Notes under the pieces: generated by a model
Seen by the model: the letters and a program-made list of their open reading frames with translations, nothing else
The model's database searches: none
Told to the model about the DNA's origin: nothing
Made by a program: the position numbers and the translations under genes
Shown here: one piece after another, positions 35,281-43,477 of the stretch
How positions within the stretch are numbered: position 1 is the stretch's first letter
Layout: every line of letters begins with the position of its first letter
Assembly: GCA_020638855.1 (NCBI GenBank)
Contig: JACKHT010000003.1
Span: forward strand, 62,001-126,000
Reading direction: 5' to 3'
Source of the DNA: Planctomycetota bacterium
GTDB lineage: Bacteria > Planctomycetota > UBA1135 > GCA-002686595
DNA length: 64,000 bases

Positions 35281-36471
35281 TCACTCATTGGGATCGAGGA
35301 CCTGCACCCGGGTGCGGTCCAAAGCATCGCGAAGCAGCGACTCCATCGGAAGTTTGGACTCCGCGAATTCACAGTCCTCGACTTGGCCGAAGATCACCGG
35401 GGCCCTGGGCTGGAAGATCGTGCAGCAATCGGGTTCCGGTCGGCTCGATAGCTCGAGCGTTCCGATTCGGCGCGCCAGGGTCACGGCTTCTTCTTTGTCG
35501 TAGGTGATCAGCGGTCGCAGGATGACCCGATCCGCCGCTCGGCCGATCAGGTCGATGTTCTCGATGGTCTGGCTCGCGACTTGCCCCAGGCTTTCCCCGG
35601 TGACCAGGGCCAAGTAGCCGGCCCGCTGCGCGATGGCGCTGGCGAGGCGCGTCATCATGCGCCGATACAGCACCACCCGATAGCGTTCCGGGCAGCTGTC
35701 GCGGATCGCCTCCTGGATCTGGGTGAAGGGCACCACAAACCACTGCGCGGGGCCTTGGAAGCGAGTCACCCGCCGTGCCAGATCCTCGATCTTGCGCATC
35801 GAACCTTCCCCGATGTACGGGAAGGAATCGAAGCTCACAAAGCCCACCCCCATGCCGCGCTTCATGGTCAGCCAAGCGGCCACGGGCGAATCGATCCCGC
35901 CCGAAAGCAGGCACAGGCCCCGCCCCGATGTCCCAACGGGCAGTCCACCGGGTCCCGCCAAACGCTCCAGGAACACGTAGTTCTCGGTGCCTCTTACCTC
36001 GATACCCAAGGTTAGGTCGGCCTCGCGCAGATCGATTTCGATGCCCTCCTTGCCAATCAATACGTGGTCCGCAACCACCCGCTCGAGTTCGCCCGAACGC
36101 ATGGGAAAGGCCTTGTCGGCGCGCTTGACGCGCACGCGAAAACGGAGCGTGGCGCCGCGGATCGTGCGGGCGAAGTAATCGTCGAGAACCTCTCCGGCTT
36201 GGGCGCAGATCGCTTCCACGTTGGCCTCGACCCGATAGGCGGGCGAAACCGAGGTTACACCGAAGACCTCCGCCGCGCGCCGCGCCATGGCCATGGCGCG
36301 CTGTTTGGGATAGGCCAAGATGCGCGCATGGGCGACGGAGACCTCCACCTCTCCCAAGGGCTTCAATGCCTTGGCCACGTTGCGCCGCAGGATTTGTTCG
36401 TAGCGTCGACGGTTGCCGCCCTTGAGCGCCAATTCGCCGTAACGAATCACCAAAGCATCGGGATCCCTCAA
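35281..36471 (-). CDS. thiI: tRNA 4-thiouridine synthase ThiI (no rhodanese domain)
   Basis: A 396-residue enzyme that makes 4-thiouridine at position 8 of tRNA and supplies sulfur for thiazole. It has an N-terminal ferredoxin-like/THUMP part (IRYGELALKGGNRRRYE, ARILAY). The PP-loop is LLSGGIDSPVAAWL, followed by GESLGQVASQTIENI and the conserved PDCCTIFQP near the C-terminus. The C-terminal rhodanese domain of the E. coli type is absent, as in Bacillus. A TTG at 36471 overlaps the stop of the upstream cysteine desulfurase by four bases (TTGA), which decides the start; an internal GTG at 36450 is an alternative. The desulfurase is the likely sulfur donor. Confidence 0.93.
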   Translation of the reverse strand: MRDPDALVIRYGELALKGGNRRRYEQILRRNVAKALKPLGEVEVSVAHARILAYPKQRAMAMARRAAEVFGVTSVSPAYRVEANVEAICAQAGEVLDDYFARTIRGATLRFRVRVKRADKAFPMRSGELERVVADHVLIGKEGIEIDLREADLTLGIEVRGTENYVFLERLAGPGGLPVGTSGRGLCLLSGGIDSPVAAWLTMKRGMGVGFVSFDSFPYIGEGSMRKIEDLARRVTRFQGPAQWFVVPFTQIQEAIRDSCPERYRVVLYRRMMTRLASAIAQRAGYLALVTGESLGQVASQTIENIDLIGRAADRVILRPLITYDKEEAVTLARRIGTLELSSRPEPDCCTIFQPRAPVIFGQVEDCEFAESKLPMESLLRDALDRTRVQVLDPNE

Positions 36472-37610
36472 GCCGGAACCTCGGCCAAGCGCGGAACGAG
36501 CCGCTCCAATGCGTCCACCAAGGCTTGCACCTCTTGCACGCTCGTCGTGCGCGAGAACGAGATCCGCAGCACCTGACGCACGTCGCGATCGGGCAACCCG
36601 AGGGCCTTGAGCGCTGGGCTGATCTCCCCGGACTTCGATTGGCAAGCGCTTCCCAGCCCGACCTCCAGGCCGAATTCTTCCAAGTGGTGTTGCCAGACTT
36701 CCCCCGGTGCGCCAGGAACCGTCAGCGACACGATCGATGCGACCGAGTCGGTTGTGCGACGCGCCTGGAAGCCTGCCAGTCGTCGCAAGCCCGCGTCGAG
36801 TGCGTGGCGGCAAGCTTCTGCGGAAGCGACGAAGGCGAGTTGGTGTTCGCTGGCCAGGTGCACGGCTTCCGCCAAGCCGACAATGCCCGCCACGTTTTCC
36901 GTTCCGGCCCGCAAGCCTCCCTCATGCGGACCTCCGTGGATCAGGGGCGTGATCTTGGCGTTTCGATGCAACACCAAAGCTCCCGATCCCTTGGGTCCGT
37001 GGACCTTGTGCGCGGAAATCGAAAGGCTGTCGGCGTTCAGTTCTTCCAGGCTGAGGTCCAACTTGCCCAGCCCCTGGATGCAATCCACGTGCAGGTGCGC
37101 CCGCGGTGCCTTGCGGCGCACCGCAGCAAAGAACGGCGCGATTGCGTAGCGCGTGCCCACTTCGTTGTTGACCAGCATGTGCGCCACCACGGTCGTATCG
37201 GGTCCGATCGACGCCAGGGCGCGTTCCAAGTCCAAACCACCCTGGGCGTCGAGCGGAAGGGTGCGCACCTGGTGCCCCTCCTGGGCCAGCGCTTGGGAGG
37301 GTCGTCGCACCGAAGCATGCTCGGTCGCCCCAATCCAAACCGAACCCGGACCCCGGCTGCGCGCGGCTCCCAAGACCGCTAGGTTGTTGGCTTCGGTGCC
37401 GCCAGCCGTGAAAATGACCTGGTGGTCTTGGGCGCACAACACGCGCTGGACCTTGCGTCGGGCGGCTTCGATGGCCGCAGCCGCGCGTACTCCTGATGCG
37501 TAGCGGGTGGAGGGGTTGGCGCATTCGATCCCGAGGAAGGGCAACATGCGCTGGCGAACGGCCTCGGCCACCGGAGTGGAGGCCGCGTTGTCCAAGTAGA
37601 TGGCTTCCAT
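36468..37610 (-). CDS. Cysteine desulfurase, IscS/NifS-like, paired with thiI
   Basis: A 380-residue PLP enzyme that takes sulfur from cysteine. It starts IYLDNAASTPVAEAV. The PLP lysine is Lys202 in ISAHKVHGPKG, and the persulfide cysteine is Cys323 in GSACQSKSGE, with the RISFSRTT segment after it. The ATG at 37610 lies four residues before the conserved N-terminus; the frame runs upstream to 38840 but overlaps another gene on the same strand. It is translationally coupled to thiI, as in Bacillus NifZ-ThiI, suggesting dedicated sulfur transfer to tRNA thiolation rather than general Fe-S assembly. Confidence 0.93.
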   Translation of the reverse strand: MEAIYLDNAASTPVAEAVRQRMLPFLGIECANPSTRYASGVRAAAAIEAARRKVQRVLCAQDHQVIFTAGGTEANNLAVLGAARSRGPGSVWIGATEHASVRRPSQALAQEGHQVRTLPLDAQGGLDLERALASIGPDTTVVAHMLVNNEVGTRYAIAPFFAAVRRKAPRAHLHVDCIQGLGKLDLSLEELNADSLSISAHKVHGPKGSGALVLHRNAKITPLIHGGPHEGGLRAGTENVAGIVGLAEAVHLASEHQLAFVASAEACRHALDAGLRRLAGFQARRTTDSVASIVSLTVPGAPGEVWQHHLEEFGLEVGLGSACQSKSGEISPALKALGLPDRDVRQVLRISFSRTTSVQEVQALVDALERLVPRLAEVPA

Positions 37611-37702
37611 GGCATCTAGGGTAGCTTGATCGGGGCTCGGACCCGAGACCGGGTTCGAATTCGTCGCGATGCGTAACACCCCTTGGCCCGCCTGGGCTAG
37701 GG

Positions 37703-38689
37703 CTAGAATTGGACCCGCAGGCGTTGGTTGGCGCGTACCTCGATCTGTTTTTCCTGGGCAATGCCCCCGCCCCGGACCCGGACCCGGTAGGTGGCCGGCG
37801 GCAAGTCCGGCACGAGCCAACGGCCTTCGGCGTCGGTTTGCACCGCCGGTAGGACTCGCGAAAGGCCGGTCTCCGCATTGGAATCCACCAAGGCCTCGAG
37901 CATGACCATGGCCGAACGTACAGGTCGTCCTTCGGACCGTACTTCGCCGAACAGCTGCCCCGATTGCAGCACCCATTCTGCTGGGGTGGCCCCCGAACCA
38001 TGGTCGAGCAAGGGCGGGGAGGCCCCCAAGGGAACCAACAGGTTGGGTTCCAAAGAACCCCCGTCCCCGGGGGCCAGGACGTACACCTGGTAGTCGGTGT
38101 GGATTAGGCTCGGGATCCAGAAGTCGCCGTCCGCATCGGTTTCGGTCCGGCGCGGAATCCCCGCCTGCAAGGAGTCGGCCGCACCGGTTGGGATCAACCA
38201 GATTTGGTAGCCCGCGAGGTGTTTGCGGTCGACGGGGTTGCGCACGCGACCCCACCAATCGGAGTGGGTCAGGGTCGGAATGGTGGGCACGGTTTCTTCG
38301 GGGCGCTGCAGCGCTAGGCGCACTTGCTTGCCGGGCCCCACCAGCGAGAAGACTTCGGGCAAGCGCCCCCGGGGCAGCACCGACAACTGCAAGGGGCCTC
38401 CTTGCAGCCCTTGCAGGGCAAAGGAGCCGTCGGCACGGGTCTGGGTCCAAAGGATCCGTCCGTCCTGCTGGGTGGACAAATCGGCCTCGGCTACCGGTTC
38501 CCCGAGAGGGTCCACCAAGACACCTTCCAAGATGCCGCGCGGTTGGGGCGGAGGCAGCTTGGCTAGCGGACCATCGAGCATGGGAGCAGGGTCTTGGCGC
38601 TCCAGTTCGATGGGGCGGAAGGCCACCCAGCCACCCAGCAACAACGCTCCCAGGAAGATCAGGACGGGGATGTGCAGCCAGGGACGCAT
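37703..38689 (-). CDS. Membrane-anchored protein with carboxypeptidase-regulatory-like domains
   Basis: A 328-residue protein with one N-terminal membrane helix (LIFLGALLLGGWVAF) and an extracytoplasmic part built of beta-sandwich repeats. At least two CarboxypepD_reg-like units are visible: GILEGVLVDPLGEPVAEADL with ADGSFALQGL, and LFGEVRSEGRPVRSA with AEGRWLVPDLPPATYRVRV. Such domains bind or present partners on the cell surface; no enzymatic residues are seen. It starts 3 bases after the HD-domain gene stop, so they share a transcript. The function is unknown. Confidence 0.75.
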   Translation of the reverse strand: MRPWLHIPVLIFLGALLLGGWVAFRPIELERQDPAPMLDGPLAKLPPPQPRGILEGVLVDPLGEPVAEADLSTQQDGRILWTQTRADGSFALQGLQGGPLQLSVLPRGRLPEVFSLVGPGKQVRLALQRPEETVPTIPTLTHSDWWGRVRNPVDRKHLAGYQIWLIPTGAADSLQAGIPRRTETDADGDFWIPSLIHTDYQVYVLAPGDGGSLEPNLLVPLGASPPLLDHGSGATPAEWVLQSGQLFGEVRSEGRPVRSAMVMLEALVDSNAETGLSRVLPAVQTDAEGRWLVPDLPPATYRVRVRGGGIAQEKQIEVRANQRLRVQF

Positions 38690-38692
38690 GGA

Positions 38693-39250
38693 TCAGTGGG
38701 GCCCGGGAATCGCCCGCAGTTGGATGTGAACTTCCTTCCAAAGTAGGGCCAGGGGGGCAAATTCTTGGGATTCCTCGCGCGGCAGTCCCACCACGAAGTC
38801 CCCCAGCCCCCGTTGCCCGCTGCGCAGCAGCCGCAGGCACTCCAACCCCAGTTGGAGGCGATCGCAGCCCTTGACGAAACGCGCTTCGGGGGAGTCCTGG
38901 AGCGCATATTCGTCCAGCCTAGCCCGGGCGCTGGGGGGAAAGCCAGCCAGCAAATCGTGGCCCATGCGTTGCTCCATGGTGGCCTTGGCCCCCCCAGGAA
39001 GGGCCAAGGAGGCCGCTTTGGGCAGATCGCCGGTTCGGCACTCGGGGGCATCGTGCAACAACGCCATGGCCAAGACCCGCTCCATGTCGAGCGGGGGATC
39101 CACGCTCGGCCCCAGGGCCAGAGCTAGGTAGCCCACCCCCAGGATATGCCCGGCAACCCGCTCCGGGGCGGGCACCCCCGCCAGGATCCAGCCTGTGCGC
39201 GGCAGGGCGTCCAGGCGGGAAAGGGCCAAAAGTGCGTCGACGAGTTCCAT
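38693..39250 (-). CDS. HD-domain hydrolase, 5'-deoxynucleotidase (YfbR/HDDC2)-like
   Basis: A 185-residue protein. The metal-binding His/Asp pattern is present: VAGHILG, then ALLHDAPECRTGDLPK and a later Asp in VKGCDRLQLG. The size and the E/RTGDLP motif fit YfbR/HDDC2-type phosphohydrolases acting on deoxynucleoside monophosphates. The ATG at 39250 is used; a TTG two codons upstream is possible. It is divergent from tpiA, with a promoter between them. The exact substrate is inferred from the family. Confidence 0.82.
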   Translation of the reverse strand: MELVDALLALSRLDALPRTGWILAGVPAPERVAGHILGVGYLALALGPSVDPPLDMERVLAMALLHDAPECRTGDLPKAASLALPGGAKATMEQRMGHDLLAGFPPSARARLDEYALQDSPEARFVKGCDRLQLGLECLRLLRSGQRGLGDFVVGLPREESQEFAPLALLWKEVHIQLRAIPGPH

Positions 39251-39256
39251 GGGCAA

Positions 39257-39285
39257 TTGCCGCTCTGGGGCTCCCTATCTATACT
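39257..39285 (+). promoter_or_regulatory. Promoter of the tpiA-secG operon
   Basis: A -35 TTGCCG (39257-39262), a 17-base spacer and a -10 TATACT (39280-39285). The GTG start of tpiA is at 39364, so the leader is about 72 bases. Confidence 0.6.
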
Positions 39286-39363
39286 GTTCGGCCCCTCCCG
39301 GCGCCCTAGGCGGCCCGGATTCCCGGGGCCCTTCGATCGCATTTTCCCGCACGACCCGATTTC

Positions 39364-40140
39364 GTGACCTCCCAACACCACGCACGCAAGCCCCTCATCG
39401 CGGGCAACTGGAAGATGAACTTGGACCGCCGAGCGGCCCTGGATCTGGTTTCCTCGCTGCGCAGGTCGTTCGGAGCACGCAACGACGTGGACGTGGCATT
39501 CTTCCCGCCCTACGTCTACTTGGCGCCCGTGCTGGAAGCCTGCCAGGGGACTTCGTTCCTAGTCGGTGCCCAGAACGCATCGGAGCATGCTTCGGGAGCC
39601 TACACTGGCGAAGTTTCGGTCTCCATGCTCAAGGACCTGGACATTCCATGCGTGCTCTTGGGCCACTCCGAGCGCCGCCATGTGTTCGGCGAGACCAACG
39701 CACAGGTCCACGCCAAGGTCCGGCGAGTGCTCGATGCCGGTTTGCAAGTCATGCTGTGCCTGGGCGAAACGCTCGAAGAGCGCGAAGCCGAGCGCACCGA
39801 GGTGGTCTGCAAGGAACAACTGTGCGAGGCGCTGAGAGGCGTGACGCGCGCGGAGTTGTCGCGGATCACCCTGGCCTACGAGCCCGTTTGGGCCATCGGG
39901 ACCGGCAAAGTCGCCTCCCCCGAACAAGCCGCCGCCGTACACACCTACCTACGCGGCCTGCTTTCGGGCCTTTTCGACGATTCCGGGGCCCAATCCACCC
40001 GTATCCTATACGGCGGCAGCGTCAAAGCTGACAATGTCGCCGACCTCATGGCCGTGCCCGATATCGATGGGGCACTCGTGGGGGGAGCTTCCCTCGCCAC
40101 TAGCAGTTTCTTGCCGATTCTCGAAGGCGCCCTCCGGTAA
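39364..40140 (+). CDS. tpiA: Triosephosphate isomerase
   Basis: A 258-residue glycolytic enzyme that interconverts dihydroxyacetone phosphate and glyceraldehyde 3-phosphate. The catalytic set is complete: Lys in AGNWKMN, His in LLGHSERR, Glu in AYEPVWAIGTG (loop 6), and the phosphate-binding GGSVKADN near the C-terminus. It starts with GTG at 39364. It is followed by secG 42 bases downstream, an order often seen in bacteria. Confidence 0.97.
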   Translation: MTSQHHARKPLIAGNWKMNLDRRAALDLVSSLRRSFGARNDVDVAFFPPYVYLAPVLEACQGTSFLVGAQNASEHASGAYTGEVSVSMLKDLDIPCVLLGHSERRHVFGETNAQVHAKVRRVLDAGLQVMLCLGETLEEREAERTEVVCKEQLCEALRGVTRAELSRITLAYEPVWAIGTGKVASPEQAAAVHTYLRGLLSGLFDDSGAQSTRILYGGSVKADNVADLMAVPDIDGALVGGASLATSSFLPILEGALR

Positions 40141-40182
40141 CTCCACCCTCGACCTCCCACCCACGGCAAACCACCCATCACG

Positions 40183-40509
40183 ATGGACACTTCTCTCCTC
40201 ATCACCCTCCTGTACATCCTGTTTGTCTTTTCCGCGATCGTCTTGGTGGTCGTGGTGCTGCTGCAAGAGGGCAAAGGGGGCGGATTCGGTGACGCGCTCG
40301 GCGTAGCTGGTCAGCAAACGTTTGGCGTCAAGGCCTCCGGAATCCACCGTTTCACCGCGGGTGTGGCCGCTGTGTTCTTCATCACCGCCGTGACGATCAC
40401 CGTGCTCAACCGCACCCACGCCGACACTTCCACCCTGGGTGATAGCGGACTGCTTGACGAACCCGCTCCCGCTGGTCAGCCGGCCGCACCCGCTCCGCAG
40501 CCCAAGTAG
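40183..40509 (+). CDS. secG: Preprotein translocase subunit SecG
   Basis: A 108-residue membrane protein with two helices (LLITLLYILFVFSAIVLVVV and FTAGVAAVFFITAVTITVL) joined by the conserved GKGGGFGDALG loop. This is the SecG subunit of the SecYEG channel. A 25-residue Ala/Pro-rich tail extends the C-terminus. Its position after tpiA is common. Confidence 0.93.
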   Translation: MDTSLLITLLYILFVFSAIVLVVVVLLQEGKGGGFGDALGVAGQQTFGVKASGIHRFTAGVAAVFFITAVTITVLNRTHADTSTLGDSGLLDEPAPAGQPAAPAPQPK

Positions 40510-40552
40510 GCTTCCCAAGGCTTCGGGCCGCTGGCCCGCCTTACACCCACCC

Positions 40553-41440
40553 ATGGCAGGCGCGATTCACTCCATGACCGGCTTCGGAGCCGCGCAGCTG
40601 GAGGAGGGTGGGATCACGATTCGCGCCGAAGTGCGCACGGTCAACCACCGGCACCTGCAGGTTCGCTTGCGGTTGCCCTCTAGCCACTACCGGTTGGAGC
40701 CCCGCTTGGAGGGCCTGGTCAAGGTGGCGCTCCAGCGCGGAGCGGTCCAGGTGCACATCCACCTGGAAACGGCCGGTGCGCCCCCCAATGTGCGCGTGAA
40801 TGGAGACTTGGCCCAAGTGTATGCGCAGGCTCTGCGCGCCTTGGGTAGTCGTTTGGGATTGGAGCCGGACCTGAATCTGCTGCAAGTGGCTGGACTGCCG
40901 GGGGTGCTGCAGGTCGAGGAAACCCCCAGCGACTTGGAGCAAGAAGCCGCTTGGATCGAGCAATGCCTCGTGTTGGCGCTGGAAGACTTGGCGCACATGC
41001 GCCATCGCGAAGGCCAGTCGCTGGTCGCCGATTTGCGCTTGCGTGCTTCCGAGGTGGCCCAGGCGCGCGAGGCCATCGCCACCCGCAGCCCAGCGGTCCT
41101 CTTGGAACACAAACAAAGGCTGCAAGAACGGGTCGCTGCACTCCTGGACGGCCAGGAGCCGCCGTCGGAAAAGGACCTCGCGCGGGAAATCACCCTGCTG
41201 GCCGACCGTTTGGATGTGAGCGAGGAACTAGCCCGCTTGCAAGCCCACCTGGAACAGCTGGAGGCCCTTTTGGAGCAGGGGGGCAGCGTGGGCCGTAAGC
41301 TCGATTTCTTGGCCCAGGAGTTCATGCGCGAGGCGAACACCATCGGGTCCAAGTGCTCGGACGCCGATACGGCCCACGCAGTCGTGGGCATGAAGACCGC
41401 CATCGAGCGGCTACGGGAACAGATTCAAAACGTGGAGTGA
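40553..41440 (+). CDS. YicC family endoribonuclease
   Basis: A 295-residue protein beginning MAGAIHSMTGFG, the invariant N-terminus of YicC/YloC proteins. It has the VNHRHLQVRLRLP segment and a C-terminal block KLDFLAQEFMREANTIGSKC with acidic residues typical of the DUF1732 part. Family members act as endoribonucleases. It sits four bases before gmk, the usual linkage. The ATG at 40553 is set by the conserved N-terminus. Confidence 0.92.
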   Translation: MAGAIHSMTGFGAAQLEEGGITIRAEVRTVNHRHLQVRLRLPSSHYRLEPRLEGLVKVALQRGAVQVHIHLETAGAPPNVRVNGDLAQVYAQALRALGSRLGLEPDLNLLQVAGLPGVLQVEETPSDLEQEAAWIEQCLVLALEDLAHMRHREGQSLVADLRLRASEVAQAREAIATRSPAVLLEHKQRLQERVAALLDGQEPPSEKDLAREITLLADRLDVSEELARLQAHLEQLEALLEQGGSVGRKLDFLAQEFMREANTIGSKCSDADTAHAVVGMKTAIERLREQIQNVE

Positions 41441-41444
41441 AACC

Positions 41445-42071
41445 ATGGTCCCGGAGCCCCAGCCTAGCCCCAATCCTTTCCACCGATCGCAGCAAAAGCG
41501 GCTCCCGCGCGGAACCATGCTGCTCATCTCGGGACCTTCGGGCTGCGGCAAGAGCACGATTTGCAAACGCCTGCTCAAGGATCCGCGCGTGGTCTTCTCG
41601 GTATCCGCTACGACGCGCCCCAAGCGCGAAGGCGAGGTCAACGGGCGCGACTACTACTTCCTGACCCGCGAAGAGTTCCGGGCCAAGCGCGACCGCGGTG
41701 AGTTCATCGAATGGGCCAACGTTTACGGCAATCTGTACGGCACCTTGCGGGCGCCGATGGAGCAAGCCATCGAGAAGGGCTTCGTGTACTTGGTCGAGAT
41801 CGACGTGCAAGGGGCGCTGCAGCTGCGCGAGATTGGCGAACCGGGGTTGTTTGTCTTCATTGCTCCCCCGAGTTTCGAGGACCTGGAAGCCCGTTTGATC
41901 GGGCGCGGTTCGGAATCCCCGGAGTCCCTGCAACGGCGCCTCAGCAAGGCCCGTGACGAATACCAAGAACGGGCCAAGTACGACTACGTGGTCGTCAACG
42001 ACGACTTGGATCGGGCCGTCGAAGAAGTGCGTGCCATCGCTGGCCTGACGGTCAGCAAGGAACCATCATGA
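41445..42071 (+). CDS. gmk: Guanylate kinase
   Basis: A 208-residue enzyme that phosphorylates GMP. The P-loop SGPSGCGKST is near residue 30, with SATTRPKREGEVNGRDYYF, FIEWANVYGNLYG and the VEIDVQG strand. A ~20-residue N-terminal extension rich in Pro/Gln is unusual but present from the only upstream ATG. Its stop overlaps coaC by four bases (ATGA). Confidence 0.96.
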   Translation: MVPEPQPSPNPFHRSQQKRLPRGTMLLISGPSGCGKSTICKRLLKDPRVVFSVSATTRPKREGEVNGRDYYFLTREEFRAKRDRGEFIEWANVYGNLYGTLRAPMEQAIEKGFVYLVEIDVQGALQLREIGEPGLFVFIAPPSFEDLEARLIGRGSESPESLQRRLSKARDEYQERAKYDYVVVNDDLDRAVEEVRAIAGLTVSKEPS

Positions 42072-42607
42072 AACAAGTCCTGCTAGGTGTGAGCGCCTCG
42101 GTAGCGGTGTACAAAGCCTGCGATTTGGCCAGCAAGCTGACCCAAGCGGGATTCGAGGTACGCTGCTTGCTCACCGAAAATGCCGCCAAACTGGTCCACC
42201 CTCAGTTGTTCGAGGCTGTGACCGGACACCCTGCCCAGGTGAGCGAATGGGGAGAAGCACGGCATGGGGCCATGGATCACATCACCTTGGCTCGCTGGGG
42301 GCAGCTCCTGGTGGTGGCGCCCGCAACGGCCGATTTCATTGCCCGTGCCAGCTTGGGTCTCGCCGGGGACCTTCTCACCACCGTGGCCCTGGCCATGGAA
42401 CCGAGCAAGCCGCGCCTTCTTTGCCCCGCCATGAATCCTGTGATGTTGGACGCCCCTGCGGTGCGGCGCAACATCGAGCGGCTCGTCCAAGACGGCTGGC
42501 ATCTGCAAGAGCCGGGTGAAGGGCACATGGCCTGCGGTGAGGCGGGCCGTGGCAGGCTCAGCGAACCGGAAGTCATCGTCCAGCGGGTGCGGACCCTGAT
42601 TCCTTGA
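42068..42607 (+). CDS. coaC: Phosphopantothenoylcysteine decarboxylase (stand-alone CoaC)
   Basis: A 179-residue flavoprotein catalysing the decarboxylation step of coenzyme A synthesis. It has the FMN-binding LLGVSASVAVYKA start, the active-site His in DHITLARW, the PAMNPVMLD motif and the Cys in MACGEAGRGRLSEP. In most bacteria this is the N-terminal half of a fused CoaBC. Here it is separate and overlaps both neighbours by four bases. Confidence 0.93.
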   Translation: MKQVLLGVSASVAVYKACDLASKLTQAGFEVRCLLTENAAKLVHPQLFEAVTGHPAQVSEWGEARHGAMDHITLARWGQLLVVAPATADFIARASLGLAGDLLTTVALAMEPSKPRLLCPAMNPVMLDAPAVRRNIERLVQDGWHLQEPGEGHMACGEAGRGRLSEPEVIVQRVRTLIP

Positions 42608-43278
42608 AGGCGGTCAGCAAGCGAGCCTTGAACCTGGTGATCACGGCCGGACCCACCCGGGAGTACATCGATCCGGTTCGCTACCTCAGCAATGAGTCGA
42701 GCGGCAAGATGGGCTTTGCCATTGCCGCCGCGGCGGTTGCGCGTGGGCACAAGGTCACGCTGATCGCCGGACCGGTTCACTTGGAAACCCCTGCGGGGGT
42801 AGAGCGGATCGATGTGGTGAGTGCGCGGGAGATGTTGGCCGCGCTCAAGGAGGCCTTCCTACCCGCAGATGGTTTGATCATGGCGGCGGCGGTGGCCGAC
42901 TACCGCCCCGCACGGCGCCTGGCGGGCAAATGGAAGAAGAAGTCGGGTCCACGGGATACGCGGATCAGCCTGGACTTGGTGGAAAACCCCGATCTGTTGG
43001 CCACGGTAGGTCGTCGCAAAGGGCCCCGGCGCATCATGGGTTTTGCGCTCGAAACGTCCGACGGGCGTCGCCGGGCCCTGGAGAAGATGCTGCGCAAGAA
43101 TGCCGATTGCATTGCCCTCAACGGGGCTTCCGCGCTCAACGCGGACCGAACCAGCGTGACCCTGCTGGCCCGGGATGGCCGCGAACAGCTGTTTGCCAAC
43201 CAGACCAAGGCCCAGGTCGCCAAAGTCTTGGTGCGTGTGATGGAAGAACTCTGCGTTTCTCCGATCGGGGAGGCTTAG
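42604..43278 (+). CDS. coaB: Phosphopantothenate-cysteine ligase (stand-alone CoaB)
   Basis: A 224-residue enzyme joining cysteine to phosphopantothenate. It has LVITAGPTREYIDPVRYLSN at the start, SSGKMGFAIA, AAAVADYRP, the basic KWKKKSG loop and GFALETSD. A TTG start at 42604 overlaps the coaC stop (TTGA), fixing the start and coupling it to coaC. The pair covers the two activities of fused CoaBC as separate polypeptides. Confidence 0.92.
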   Translation: MKAVSKRALNLVITAGPTREYIDPVRYLSNESSGKMGFAIAAAAVARGHKVTLIAGPVHLETPAGVERIDVVSAREMLAALKEAFLPADGLIMAAAVADYRPARRLAGKWKKKSGPRDTRISLDLVENPDLLATVGRRKGPRRIMGFALETSDGRRRALEKMLRKNADCIALNGASALNADRTSVTLLARDGREQLFANQTKAQVAKVLVRVMEELCVSPIGEA

Positions 43279-43322
43279 GCGATCGGCGAGCCTTAGGTGG
43301 CCGAGAGGGCTTAGGCGATCGG
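43272..43322. repeat. Two 15-nt direct repeats around the coaB stop
   Basis: Identical 15-base units at 43272-43286 and 43308-43322; the first contains the coaB stop codon. A weaker related copy lies between them. A 7-bp hairpin follows at 43355-43361/43368-43374. Confidence 0.45.
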
Positions 43323-43477
43323 GTGATCCCTGGTCCCAGGAAAGGGGTTTGTAAGGCCTCCGCTGGGGGAGGCCAACAAAACGCGAGGGCGCAGCGTATA
43401 GTGGGGAAATGGTCCGGTTTTCGGTCCGTATAGGGCCGCTACGGGTCTTTTAAAGGGTCCCCCCGGCCTTCCGCATC

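Noticed and set aside
37611..38840. Long upstream extension of the cysteine desulfurase frame
   Set aside because: It lies in another frame of a supported gene (37703-38689) and is Pro/Arg-rich.
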